Assembly: GCA_019925105.1 (NCBI GenBank)
Contig: JAHGAU010000016.1
Span: 186,001-250,000 of the forward strand
Source of the DNA: Niebla homalea
Lineage: Eukaryota; Ascomycota; Lecanoromycetes; Lecanorales; Ramalinaceae
Length of the DNA stretch: 64,000 bases
Direction: 5' to 3'
Below are positions 12,563 through 22,920 of the stretch, one piece after another. Numbering within the stretch: position 1 is the stretch's first letter; each line of letters begins with the position of its first letter. Position numbers and translations under genes: made by a program. The notes under the pieces are model-generated. The model ran no database searches. It was not told where the DNA came from and worked only from the letters and a program-made list of their open reading frames with translations.

Positions 12563-13990
12563 TGATTGATTAATTGATTGATTTATATACGAGTCTAGTT
12601 ACTTTAAGCTAATTTCGGCGTTCTATAATACTGGTAATTAAGTTACGGTTATCTTAATATTTATACTTATTTTAAACTTATTATTTTAATTTTAAAAGGG
12701 AAAAGGAAACTATAATCGGCTAATTTAACCCTAATTTACCCTAAATATTAACCCGATTTAAATAAAAATCTTTCCTTTATAGTTATTTACCTTAATATTA
12801 CGATTAAATCTTTACGTTAATCTAATTAAAATTAATAATTATTTTAAATCCTTAATTTATTATTTCCGTTAAAAATCCTTTACTTTTTAACATTATAATT
12901 TACGATAAGGATTTAATAATAATATTAAGTTTAATCGGAAAGAAATAATTTTAATTATATAACTTTATTTTTCTTAACGCTTAAACTTTACTTTAAGTAC
13001 TTTATTATATAATTTTTTAGATTAACCTTATTTAATCTTAATTTTAATTTTTTAACGTTAAATCCTTATAATCTCTTTTTACTGGCTTTACGTAATAATT
13101 AAGCTTATTTAAAATTAACTATAAATACCGGCGAATCGTCGGATATTTATTATTATTTTATTTATATTAACTACGTAACTTACCGGATAAGGTTTAAGGG
13201 CTCTTAATGAAATCGTCCCTTACCCTTAAAATGTTCGACCATTCTATAGTTTATCTTCTGCACTCAAAAATGCCATTCCGCCACGCTCGCCCCTTATATA
13301 TAACTTCCTTAATTCTTTTTACCTTTTTTTACCGGTATTTTTATTAACGCTTTTTAAGCTCCGTGTAACCTCTTTAAATCCCTTAATCCCGCCTTTACCT
13401 TTACGTAAAAGTTTTTTACCTTTTATAGCTTAATTTATAATATTAATTAAGTTTCTAGTATAATATCCTTTTATTTAATTATAAAAAGGCCCTTTAATGT
13501 TCTTATTGCTTTTTCCCTTATTATATTCCCTTTACGTATTCAATAATTTTTTTTTATAACTTATCTTTAATTATTTAATACTCCTTTATCCTTACCCGGT
13601 TTTCTTTTAGTTTATATATACTTAATAAGGTTTTCTCCGCCCCCGCTTATTTTTTATTTATCGTTACGTATTATCCCCGTTTCTTTTATCCTTTATTTAC
13701 CTTTTATAATTACGTTACCTTTATACGTTATATATATCCTTTTATATATATCTCGTTAAATATAGGCTCCTTATTCGATTTAAGAGTTTTTTATTATATA
13801 TTTATTGTACTGTCCGTATGAATTATTATTATTTCCGTCAATAAAAGCCGTTTACCCTTTTACCCATTTTATTTCCATTATTACTCCGCTTCCGCTTATC
13901 GTATTTAAGGTACTTACCTTATTATTACTTAAGCTATATACGCGTGTATCGTTTGAAACCTCTAGGGTCCCGTTGTTCGTCGCCATCTCT
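12563..13990 (-). mobile_element. Non-autonomous LINE derivative, 1.4 kb
   Basis: Read on the minus strand it starts at about 13988 with the LINE 5' end (GAGATGGCGACGAACAACGG) and keeps about 700 bp of ORF1-like sequence. It finishes at 12563-12585 with a (TCAA)n tail preceded by GAACGCCGAAATTAGCTTA, as in the full LINE. The middle (about 12640-13300) does not match the full-length LINE and contains an unusually clean stretch at 13205-13300. It therefore shares both ends with the autonomous element but has its own core. It could also be a sister LINE family with a large deletion. Confidence 0.5.
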
Positions 13991-14858
13991 TATTTTTAAT
14001 AGTATCAATATTAACTATTAATATCGTAATTTTATTACGTTATTATAAATAAATACATTTAAAAAAAAGATTAAAAATTAAAACTTAATAATTAAAGATA
14101 TACGTATTAATTAAACTTAATAATCTAAAAACAGTTAACTTTTATTTTAATCCGTATTATATTATAAATTTAACATATTTTAATAATTATATATAATTAA
14201 TATTATATAAAGTTGCGGAAGATAATATTAATAAACGGGAAGTAATAATCGTTGCCGAAATAATTAAGGTAATAATAGGGCTTAATTGCGGCGCATAAGG
14301 GTTATATTTGAAATAATATTATAACGTAAAAGTAATAAGAATTATTAACGTAACGTATAACTTACGGTAAAGCTTAAATAATAACGCCCGGACCGTAAAT
14401 AATAATAAAAGAGTTAAAAGGGTTAATACGATTTAAAATAGATGAATAAAGTTACATTATTATAACTAAAATATAACTTATTAGGAACCTATAAAATCAA
14501 TATTAAACTTATAATATAAGCTTATTAGAAATAAAAACAAGATTTACGTAAATAACGCTTTATAAGATAATTATTACTCCTATAGACTAATATAATCTAA
14601 TATATACATATAAGGAAATTCTTAATAAACCTATTATAAAGTTAAAATAATTAATAAAGAATAATAAGGCGAAATTAAGTATAATAATAATATTTATTTA
14701 AATATCGGTTTATTCCGTATTCTTTACCTTAATTATATTATAAACCGCTATTACAATCTAGTATATTATAATGAAAAACATACGTTAATAAGTTAAAGGA
14801 TTTAGAAAATGCTTATATTTAATAAAAACCGGATGAATAAAATACTTAAAAAGGTAGA
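13991..14858. other. AT-rich RIP-mutated stretch, origin not recognised
   Basis: About 870 bp of TpA-rich, CpA-poor sequence. No tail, LTR or conserved motif was found that assigns it to the LINE, Ty3 or Copia families of this window. It is probably a decayed repeat. Confidence 0.5.
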
Positions 14859-15032
14859 TGTAATGGACGCAACGTATGTATGGGTAATGGGTGTATTCTG
14901 TCTGATTGATGAATCTCCACTAGGGATGCTATGTACAAATATAGGACAATGTCCTATCCCTACTGTCCTATTCTTAGTGTCCTATTATCCCTAGTGTCCT
15001 ATGCTTATGAGTGTATATGCCTGTCCGTCACA
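14859..15032 (-). repeat. Solo LTR with GTAGA target duplication
   Basis: A 174-bp GC-balanced island between perfect 5-bp duplications GTAGA (14854-14858 and 15033-15037). Read on the minus strand it starts TGTGACGGACAGG and ends CCATTACA. Inside are four copies of TGTCCTAT-like words (14948-15003). The start resembles the other small LTRs (TGTCACGAACAGTGTCC at 10843). It is unmutated inside a RIP-mutated host. Confidence 0.75.
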
Positions 15033-15774
15033 GTAGAATAATATACGATTTTATAATTAAAAAAAATTATATAAAAAGAAATAATAAATTAAGAAGATAA
15101 GGAAAATACCGTTAACGGCAATATTATAAATTTAAGTAGGATTTATTTACGTAAATAATACCGTTATTATAAAACTATAAAAGGAATAAAGTTATTTTAT
15201 TACTTATAAGATGGGTTAATATATACGGCTAATTAATAAATACAAATTATTTATTTTTACTTTAAACGATAAGCTTACTACTTTATTTAATAAGTAAAAC
15301 GCTTATTATTAATAAAGTTACTTTAATATAAGAACTTAAGTTAATATTAATAAAAGCTTTATATTATAATACTTTAATTATAAAACTTAACTTTTATTAA
15401 GTATAAAAAAAAGCGTTTTTATATATAATATAAATTTTTACTTAAGAAAACGGAAAAAATATAAACGGATAATATATTAATATATATAATTATACGGAAA
15501 AGAATACGTATTATATCTTAGATACCGGAAAAGAGAATATGTAAATAATAAAAGTTTTCTATAAAATAAATTATAATTTTAAATATTATAATTATAATAA
15601 TTAATACCTTTAACTTTTACCCTTTTTTTAAGGAACACGTAAAGCTTTAGCTCTTAAGATCGTATATATTAAATACTTTATATACTCCGTACTTGGTTAA
15701 ATAAAGTTATCGTATTATTAATCTCGTAAAACGTTATAGTTATTACAATAAAAATAAACCGGTTATAATAAACC
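15033..15774. other. AT-rich RIP-mutated stretch, origin not recognised
   Basis: A continuation of the unassigned AT-rich repeat, split by the solo LTR on its left and by LTR element 2 on its right; it resumes at 17824. No gene or motif was recognised. Confidence 0.5.
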
Positions 15775-15939
15775 TGTCACGAGAAATGCGGTATGCATAA
15801 AGTGAGTGGGTGTAATATGTATGATTGATGAGTAGCTATCTAGCTATGAAGGTGGGAAATATGAGTGTGCGCGCCAAGCACCGGAACAAGGTAAGCCCGC
15901 TCCGTACCAAGGGATCCTCCCAAGGTCCATACCGTGACA
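15775..15939 (+). repeat. 5' LTR of small LTR element 2
   Basis: 165 bp, clean of RIP and nearly identical to 7999-8161 apart from the GTGAGTGGGTGTAATATGTA segment. Confidence 0.85.
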
Positions 15940-17658
15940 ACATGCCCATAAAAAAAGAGAAAAAAGCGACGTCCACGTCGTACCATATTCACCATAAAAT
16001 ACCATGAATTTTGATAGCCTCGGTGGTAAAGGTAATTAAAAGTAAGCCCCGAATATATAGATAACGTTATTTATATATATAGTTATTAAGAAATAAACGG
16101 TAGTAAAATCGTATATTGGAAAAACCGAAAAGGTATAAGTTAAATAATTATCGTAATCTACCCGGGAAATAGTTATAAATTTAAGGATTATAATTAAGCT
16201 AAATTACTTAAAAACGTGGTTTCCAAGGTATTCCCAAGTCGTAATATATTTAGTCCGTAAATAATTTATGAGTATACCAGCGGTATCTTTATTTATTAAT
16301 AAGATTATAACCATCTTAACGAGCCTTACTAAAATTGGCTTTAATATACTCGGGAACGTTATCTTTAGGGACATAAAGGAAGGGATTAAGGTCGTCGTTG
16401 TTAATAATAAGTTTAACCTGGTATATTAAGGTATTTACGTAATTTATAAACAGCTTTTAATCTTAAGGGCCTCGATTTAAGTAATTATTACGGGGTAAGT
16501 AAAAACGTTAATTATAATTAAATTATTTATCGCGATTATAGTTATTAATAGCGATATTTAGTATCGCTTATTAATAAGTAAATTTATTAAAAGTACGATA
16601 TTACTTAAATTATACGATTTACCGAATTTATACTTAAGTTATAAAGAAATCCATATTTAAACTAGGGAATAATAGGGTATTCTATAAGGAGGGTTCGAAT
16701 TTAATAAAGGTTAGTTATAAGTTATTCTTTAAATCGTAATTAAGTTTTTTAGTTAAAGTTATAACTTAGTTAATAAACGTAATTACGGGTTTTTAATCTA
16801 TAACGTCTTTGCGTATATACCGTATTTAATTTAATTAATTAAGGAGCTAATGCTCCGGAATTCCGAACCGCGATATAAATACGTTATTAAGAAGATCTAT
16901 CTCGTTATTATTAAGTAGCTTCTTCTGAACTATATTACTTATTTTTAAAGTCCACTAATTATAAACCTTATTTAATCCACTTAAATTTATAAAAAAAAAA
17001 ATAAGGTAATCTTTAATAAGCTTAATAAATTTAATATTATTAACGGTTTTAAGTCTCTTAATAAAAATATAGACGTTACCGGTGCCGTTAAAATAACTTA
17101 GCTCTTTAACTTAAAAGCGGTCTTTTTCTAAGGTAAATATAAAGGTAATTACCTTCTCTTTATGTTTGCCATTTATATTACTGTTACTAAAGGTCTCCTC
17201 AATAAAAGGGGTGGAATAATCTCGTTATTTAAATCTACCACGCGAAGGTAAACGTACTTCAAGGGCAGCAACCTTACTGGTAAACTTTTCATTCGTTTTT
17301 TTAATAGTCTTAAATTCTATATTAAAGGCTATTATTTAATTAACGAGGTTTTATAAAAGTTCGGTATTCTCGTCTATTCTTAATATCTTCTTTTTTGATT
17401 TCTTCTACGGGAGTAACGAAAGTTACGGTATCTTTCCTAAGCGAGTAATATAGCCTTATTCATCTTTTAATATAAGATAACGGGATAATAATTTAATAAT
17501 ATTAAAAGGCCTTTTAAAGGGATCGATGAGTTAAGTATTAAAGGAATACGTCTAACGTGGTTATATAAAAGCTATAACGTTGTTACCTTATAGTAAGGCA
17601 GTTAAAGGTTATACTTAAAGCTGTAGGAACGCATAAACCCTATGTTATTGCTATCATT

Positions 17659-17823
17659 TATTACGAGAAATACGGTATGTATAAAGTAAGTAAGTATAAT
17701 ATATATAATTAATAAGTAGCTATCTAGCTATGAAGGTGGGAAATATGAGTGTGCGCGCCAAGCACCGGAACAAGGTAAGCCCGCTCCGTGCCAAGGGATC
17801 CTCCCAAGGTCTATACCGTGACA
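17659..17823 (+). repeat. 3' LTR of small LTR element 2
   Basis: 165 bp. The inner part (17659-17723) is strongly RIP-altered; from 17724 outwards it is practically identical to the 5' LTR. Confidence 0.85.
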
Positions 17824-18450
17824 AAACCCTTCTCTAATATTATAATACCTCCGATCCTCCTTAAGATTTATTTATAAAATATAAAGGGTTATCTTAAATA
17901 AATTACTTTAATTAATAAAAAAATATTAAAGAAAATATTTAATTTATTTTTATATGTATAAAAATGATATTCTTATCCCAACGTTATATATATTAAAACC
18001 TTAATAAGGATGAATAAATATTTAAAATAAATAATCTTAAAAAAAAGTAAAAATAATTAATATATAATTAAAGAAGAAAAATATTTAAGTTTTATAATTA
18101 AATAGGGTAAAAAAGTAATCAGGAATAATAAATAAATAAAAGAAATAAGTAATAAAAAAATTAGTTATTTATTATAAGTAAATACGCGGAAAAATCAGAT
18201 ATTTATTATATATATTTAAAGAATTTAAAGAATTATATATATTAAGTAATTAATAACTTTAAGTGATTACGTATATTAAGTAATTAAGCTTAATAAATAA
18301 TCCAAATATATAAGTAAATATAATAAAGGTAACTTTATAAATTATTAAGAAACTTTAATATAAACGGATAAAGGGTAAATAATTAAAGTTAAACCGGTTT
18401 TATATTTAATTAATTTTTATATTTTAAAAAAGTCTTTATTCTTAATTTTA
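17824..18450. other. AT-rich RIP-mutated stretch, origin not recognised
   Basis: Right-hand continuation of the repeat that was target of LTR element 2. It is TpA-rich with no readable motif and ends at the clean LTR starting near 18456. Confidence 0.5.
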
Positions 18451-18455
18451 TGTTA

Positions 18456-18611
18456 TGTGCAACATACGCATGCCAAGAGCTTGTCGGGCACTAGCACCAA
18501 AAGGGTATAGTGGCTTGGCGCGCACACTCATATTGCGCACCTTCATAGCTAGGTAGATCAATTATATATATTACACCCACATTTTTACCTCAGTACTCTC
18601 AGTACCTGACA
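18456..18611 (-). repeat. Solo LTR of the small LTR family, minus strand
   Basis: Its reverse complement starts TGTCAGGTACTG and contains AGCTATGAAGGTG and ATGAGTGTGCGCGCCAAG, the same core as the LTRs of elements 1 and 2. It is clean of RIP. The exact left end is uncertain (18451 or 18456) and no convincing target duplication was found. It abuts element 3 through the palindrome CCTGACAAATTTGTCAGG (18605-18622). Confidence 0.65.
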
Positions 18612-18615
18612 AATT

Positions 18616-19782
18616 TGTCAGGGAAAAAGACGAAGTGCAGGTATTGAGGGTGGAGTGGTAACTGCCTCGATTGCAACTATGAACGGTGTTATTAGTTATA
18701 TAGGTGCGCGCCAAGTATATATAGCCTTAAGTCCTTACGCTATGCCTATTTTAATATCTATACTGCTTATATATAATAAGTACCTATAAAAAGAGAAAAA
18801 GCTGACGTTTACGTTATAATATTTATTATATAATATTATTATTTTTAATGCTTTCGGTAATAAAAATGGCTTAAAATAAACCCCGAGTACTTAAATAACG
18901 TTATTTAAATATATAATTATTAAGTAATAAAGTAGGGTAGACGGTAAAGTTAATAAGAATTAAACAGGACCGTAACCCGAAAAATAATTATAGATTTTAA
19001 GTAATTAAATTTAAGTTAAATCGTTTAAAAAAGAGATTTCTGCGGTTTTACCGGGTAAATATATATCCTTATTACCTTTATTTATATTTATGCTTTTTAC
19101 TTTTATTAATTAATTAATTAAGCCGTAAATATTATATATTATGGATTAAGTAATAATTTATTCTTACCGTTACGGTAATATATATTCCTTATATAGTTTT
19201 TATATTAACCGTTTAATAAATAAGGTCTTTATATTAATTTTATAATATATAGGTTTTAAAGTATTTTTCTCTGCACGTTATACTTAATTTATCTTTATTA
19301 ACCTTTAAATATAAAGTCTTTATTACTCGTTATAAGTATTAAATATCCGGAGGTTGGGTTAATAATTAACTGCCGTATCTATAAGTCTTTAAAAGTAAGG
19401 AATTATTATAGGAGAACATATTATTTATTGGTTTATTACTTTAAGTATAAATATACTACGTATAATATATAATCCGTTAACTAAAAGGTACTTAGAAGTT
19501 AATAGTTTATTAAGTTAAGTACTTTATATATATTATAGTCTGCCGGTAATTCAGTAAGGATATATCTATAATCCTTCTTATATATAACGATATAAGTAGA
19601 ATCGGAACTCAGTTATTATTACCATTTATCAGGGAAAAAGATGAAGTGTAGATATTAAGGGTGGAGTGGTAACTGCTTTGATTGCAACTATGAACGGTGT
19701 TGCTAATTATATAGGTGCGCGCCAAGTATATATAGCCCTAAGCCCCTGCGCTATGCCTATCTTGGTATCTGTACTGCTTACA
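18616..19782 (+). mobile_element. Small LTR element 3 (1.17 kb, non-autonomous)
   Basis: Direct repeats of 156 bp (18616-18771 and 19627-19782) start TGTCAGGGAAAAAGA (TATCAGGG in the 3' copy) and end CTGCTTATA/CTGCTTACA. The interior is only 0.86 kb. Its start (AAAAAGAGAAAAAGCTGACG, 18786-18805) corresponds to the post-LTR segment of elements 1 and 2, so all three belong to one superfamily with diverged LTRs. No matching target duplication was seen; its left neighbour is another LTR, so the left edge may be rearranged. Confidence 0.7.
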
Positions 19783-20106
19783 CGTAATATTTTATTAAAA
19801 GGAATTCCTTAATACCGTTTTTATTTCCCTTTAACCCGTACGATTTTTTCAGATAAATCCTTTAAGATATTTTATATTATAAATTTTCTGTAGGCGCTCT
19901 GGCAGCTGCTTTTGATCCTAGTTGCTTAGGCTGGTTCGGGCCTAGCACCCCTGGCCGCTTTGGCTATACGCATAAAATCTTTTCATTCCCTCACGCTGCT
20001 TTCACCTTTACCCATATCCTTTCCATTTTGAGAACCCAACTACCGTCTAACAGTATTCCCTCGTTAGCTCCTCGCTCTACCGTAGGCTTTAACCAATCAT
20101 AAGTTA

Positions 20107-20164
20107 TCGGTACTGTCCCTCGAACGGAGATGATATCGGTACTGCCCCTCGAACGGAGATGACA
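20107..20164. repeat. Tandem repeat, 29 bp x 2
   Basis: Two adjacent copies of a 29-bp unit beginning TCGGTACTG and containing CCTCGAACGGAGATGA, differing at two positions. It lies upstream of the ORF at 20297. Confidence 0.8.
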
Positions 20165-20247
20165 TCGGATGTATGGATAGCAGTGGGGAGTAGGTATAAA
20201 GGTACCTTCTTACCTCGCAATGCCTCATTCTTGCACCCTGGCGATAT

Positions 20248-20296
20248 AAGATGTCAACGCTGACAACAATAAGATGTCAACGCTGACAACAATAAG
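20248..20296. repeat. Tandem repeat, 23 bp x 2 plus partial third, holding ATGs
   Basis: A 23-bp unit, AAGATGTCAACGCTGACAAC plus AAT, is at 20248-20270 and 20271-20293. A third partial copy at 20294 supplies the ATG of the downstream ORF. The two upstream ATGs (20251 and 20274) are in other frames and run into stops. Confidence 0.85.
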
Positions 20297-20923
20297 ATGT
20301 CAAGGCAAGCCAGTATTCAGAGCTCTGACAACAATATTCCCATCTCCCTAAGAAATCACAAGTCGCGTTTCAACATACCACCTGCACCTTTTTGGGTACG
20401 AGAAGCCAAGGATCCTCTCGTTCTGAAGCCAGGATGTCAAGCAAGAAACCCAATCCTCCTTTCTGACGAAGTGTCTATCGATCAATCATCAACAAGAAGT
20501 CGGTCGTCCTCTACGGATAGCCTAGCAGAAAATGCCGTATCAAATCCTCTCTATCGCAATCACGATTGCCTAGCTCAGTCAGAAGTTCTTGCGACAGGCG
20601 TATCCGGTCTCTCAAAAGCCACAGAGTTATCCTCACGATGCCGAGGCAGGCCTCGCCGCCAACTCGAGACTTTTACGCTTGGAGGTACTCTATGCCAGCT
20701 CTTAAGCGCCAAGCCGGTGGCAGATGGCATGTACGAGCTGAGTGTACGCGCAACTATTTCGGCAGACGATCTTTCAAGGCTTGTACCCTCTGCTATTACG
20801 AATGAACAGAATCGGAAGACGCGCAAGACGCGCAAGAGAAGGGGAATAATAGGTATGAGACAGAGTTGGAGAACCCGCGAGAGAAGAGCAATGGTGGCAA
20901 AAGATAGAGCCAAAGTATACTAG
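20297..20923 (+). CDS. Hypothetical AT-hook-like protein, 208 aa
   Basis: Single-exon ORF in GC-balanced sequence. The protein is not recognised. Visible features are a Ser/Thr-rich low-complexity segment (about residues 62-80), a GRPRR motif near residue 116 that resembles the core of an AT-hook (minor-groove DNA binding), and a very basic C-terminus with two RKTRKRR/RTRERR clusters (residues 172-200) suited to nuclear import or nucleic-acid binding. The start codon lies in the last unit of a 23-bp tandem repeat, so upstream ATGs compete with it. There is no signal peptide or membrane segment. It could be a genuine orphan gene or a fragment of a larger one; antisense frames of similar length overlap it. 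Confidence 0.45.
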   Translation: MSRQASIQSSDNNIPISLRNHKSRFNIPPAPFWVREAKDPLVLKPGCQARNPILLSDEVSIDQSSTRSRSSSTDSLAENAVSNPLYRNHDCLAQSEVLATGVSGLSKATELSSRCRGRPRRQLETFTLGGTLCQLLSAKPVADGMYELSVRATISADDLSRLVPSAITNEQNRKTRKTRKRRGIIGMRQSWRTRERRAMVAKDRAKVY

Positions 20924-21476
20924 GTCGACACAATTACGGGGAAGGGCCAAACAAAGTGTAAGACATTAGATACTTCAACAAAGCCCACAATCTAAAATAT
21001 TTCCTTGGGCTTTAGCACCTGAAGTTCTGGGTATTGAAGCACTCTAGGAGCACCTTATTACTCCAAGCGCTCATGGCGTGTTGCTGCTTCTGGCTTTCCA
21101 TTCCGCGTGTAGCTGTTTGCCCTTGAGTGCCGTCATCCGGCTGCTAGCGTCGTGTTGTTTCAGCCTTTCCCTTTGGTATCTTGGAGGATCTAAGGCGCTA
21201 GAGGACGCTGACGTGTTGTTGCTTCGAGGCCGATAGCGTATTGCTGTTTCAGGCCCCCCCCTTCTTCGGTACCTTGGAGGATCCAAGATCCCAAAGGACG
21301 ATGGCGTGTTGCTGCTTCAGCCTCCCCCCCTTCTTCGGTATCTTGGAGGATCCAAGGCCCCAAATGACGATAGCGGGTTACTCATCCCCCTCTGTTCATC
21401 TTGTGGATCCCTCAATGATGGAGCCTGCACATAATGAGTCAGTAGAGTGATGGACATTTGAGGCCGGGATAATATC
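20924..21476. repeat. Gene-free stretch with a decayed ~70-90 bp minisatellite
   Basis: No gene is recognised. From about 21065 to 21390 a unit recurs at least three times. It contains GTGTTGCTGCTTC, then a run of C, TTCTTCGGTATCTTGGAGGA, and ends CCAAAGGACGATGGC. Units begin near 21147, 21236 and 21302, with length differences. It behaves like a diverged tandem repeat. Confidence 0.55.
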
Positions 21477-21920
21477 TTACATTTGAACCGCTTGTACAAG
21501 CTCCTTCACGCCACGACCCAGCGTATTGAGACTGCCGTTGGCGTCGACTGCCTCGCCTTCGGCAATGGATCGAGAACGACCCCTGGGTAAGGCGCGGTGG
21601 ACTGCTAGTCATCAGATTACAACATCGATCAGTATAGGGCTATACTCACTGGTGCCATTCTGGTCGCCTTCCCCGCCATCAACAGCATTCAACGTGGCAC
21701 TAGAGCCATTGAAAGGAGATGAAGCGTAGGTATGGTAGATGCCAATCGGATTTTCACCCCGACTTTTGTAAACTCTCCTTGGTGGTAGTGATAATGAACC
21801 TGTATCCGCCACTTCATCTTCATCGATGATCGTTTTATTCTTTGGAACGGTACATTTGGTGGATTCCCGCTTAATTGTGCCTTGCAAACGCGAGTTATGG
21901 CTCCATTTGAAGCCTTGCAA
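21477..21920 (-). CDS. Unknown gene, 3' two exons (partial)
   Basis: Minus strand, exon 21920-21650, intron 21605-21649 (45 bp, GTGAGT..CTAG with CTGAT branch-like site), last exon 21604-21477. Joining keeps phase and gives residues reading QGFKWSHNSRLQGT, then SLPPRRVYKSRGENPIGIYH, ending RGVKELVQAVQM and a stop. The product is soluble and low in hydrophobic residues, and is not recognised. No ATG is found in frame near 21920; the frame stays open to about 22008 through a His run encoded by the (ATG)n microsatellite, so a further 5' exon must exist or the gene is broken. The in-phase splice is the main argument that it is real. Confidence 0.35.
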
Positions 21921-21965
21921 TAAGCTTGGCTTAGATAAGAGATGGAAGGGGTGCAGATAGTATGT

Positions 21966-21984
21966 ATGATGATGATGATGATGA
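21966..21984. repeat. Trinucleotide microsatellite (ATG)n
   Basis: Short run of GAT/ATG units, immediately upstream (minus strand sense) of the unknown two-exon gene. Confidence 0.7.
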
Positions 21985-22018
21985 ACGTGAGTACGTGGGG
22001 AACAAACGTTCTATCTAC

Positions 22019-22075
22019 GCTGTGTTCTGTACAGAGTACTTACATAAGCTGTGTTCTGTACAGAGTATTTACATT
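22019..22075. repeat. Tandem repeat, 29 bp x 2
   Basis: Two near-identical units beginning GCTGTGTTCTGTACAGAGTA, followed by a degenerate third (CTGTACAGTCTGTA). Confidence 0.75.
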
Positions 22076-22860
22076 GTGTGCTGTCCTTACAGTCTGTACA
22101 GTCTGTATTGGCTCAGCCATGTCTGCACATGACAGGGGTTACACTAACGAACGTTGGCTCAATACGGAGGAATACCACTCGATTTACCTTGCCGAATCTC
22201 CTCATCACCACCCACATAACTAGCCTTTCCCTACGGTCTTTGATAGATACCCGGACCAATGGCGTGATGATACCGTAATTCATCGCCGGATGCGGTATCC
22301 ACATAGGTGTCGTGCGGCGTGCAACGCTGAGGCTCGTCCTACACGGTCAGAGACATCACCTCACGATCCCCTCTCACCGTCTCATGAGATGCGTCGATGA
22401 GAAGAAAAGAGTGGAAGATCACGACAGGACAACCGTAAGCACTAACGCACCTGTCGGCTTTAGCGGTTTTCTGTTAAGTGAGCCCATCAATCCGAAGCCT
22501 TAATAAGCGCGCTACCCCACACAGTACGAGTGCCAAATGGGGTAGCGCGCGGATTAGCTCGTGGCACATGGTGGCAGCGCCGATCGTTTGCGCTGTCTTG
22601 GCTGAGCTCAGCCTCCCATGATTTAGCGGAAACCTCATATCCTTACCGGCTGTGCGGAGCCAAAATTCCCTCAGGCTCCTCTTGCCCAATTACTCCGTGC
22701 AAGAGGCCAGAGCTACCCTAGGGTTGTTTCAGGTAGGACTGCAGCCATCTACCTAAAGGAGGAAGTTCGGATTTTAATCTGGACAAGGCTGGACCGTCAG
22801 ATTGTCGACTTGAAGGACTTCACAAGGCTGGGGATCCCTCATCCTCTTATACTTCCTGTT
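22076..22860. other. Gene-free stretch before the kelch gene
   Basis: GC-balanced sequence with only short overlapping frames on both strands and no recognisable protein. It contains a GC-rich inverted repeat at 22501-22556. The last 100 bp are the promoter region of the kelch-like gene. Confidence 0.5.
22501..22556. other. Inverted repeat, 13-bp perfect arms
   Basis: GCGCGCTACCCCA (22507-22519) is followed after 18 nt by its exact reverse complement TGGGGTAGCGCGC (22538-22550). Outside a two-base mismatch the pairing resumes (TAAT/ATTA). It can form a stable hairpin. Its arm resembles the flank-plus-end of the MITE near 31725 (GCGCGCGCGGCTACCCC). Confidence 0.7.
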
Positions 22861-22865
22861 GCCCC

Positions 22866-22871
22866 TATATA
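22866..22871 (+). promoter_or_regulatory. TATA-like box of the kelch-like gene
   Basis: TATATA 55 nt upstream of the ATG at 22921, followed by a pyrimidine-rich leader (TTCTCCCTTGTTCTTC), typical of filamentous fungal promoters. Predicted only. Confidence 0.4.
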
Positions 22872-22920
22872 CTGGATTTTTCTCTTGCTGCCTTCTCCCT
22901 TGTTCTTCACTTGATCCATC

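Larger units (their letters stand above)
15775..17823 (+). mobile_element. Small LTR element 2 (2.05 kb, non-autonomous)
   Basis: Direct LTRs of 165 bp at 15775-15939 and 17659-17823, both ending ACCGTGACA, with a perfect 5-bp target duplication AAACC (15770-15774 and 17824-17828). The first 300 bp after the 5' LTR match element 1, including GAGAAAAAAGCGACGTCCAC and a degenerate frame reading VIYPGNS near 16155. The rest of the interior is longer than in element 1 and RIP-mutated. No RT, integrase or protease motif was found. The 5' LTR is clean; about the first 65 bp of the 3' LTR are mutated. Confidence 0.8.

Noticed and set aside
13805..13999. 64-residue plus-strand frame
   Set aside because: Antisense to the 5' end of the minus-strand LINE derivative.
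14809..14994. 61-residue frame with MDATYVWVMGVFCLIDESPL
   Set aside because: Most of it lies in the solo LTR 14859-15032; no start context, family or splice support.
1..19884. Mitochondrial insertion or centromeric satellite as explanation of the AT-rich block
   Set aside because: The block resolves into LINE and LTR elements with target duplications and shows CpA/TpG loss with CpG retention, which is RIP, not organellar composition; no satellite array is present.
20107..20296. CRISPR-like repeats
   Set aside because: Only two direct adjacent copies without spacers, in a fungal context.
21241..21499. Overlapping frames on both strands rich in PPFFG and DPPRY repeats
   Set aside because: Repetition comes from the underlying minisatellite and appears equally in both strands.
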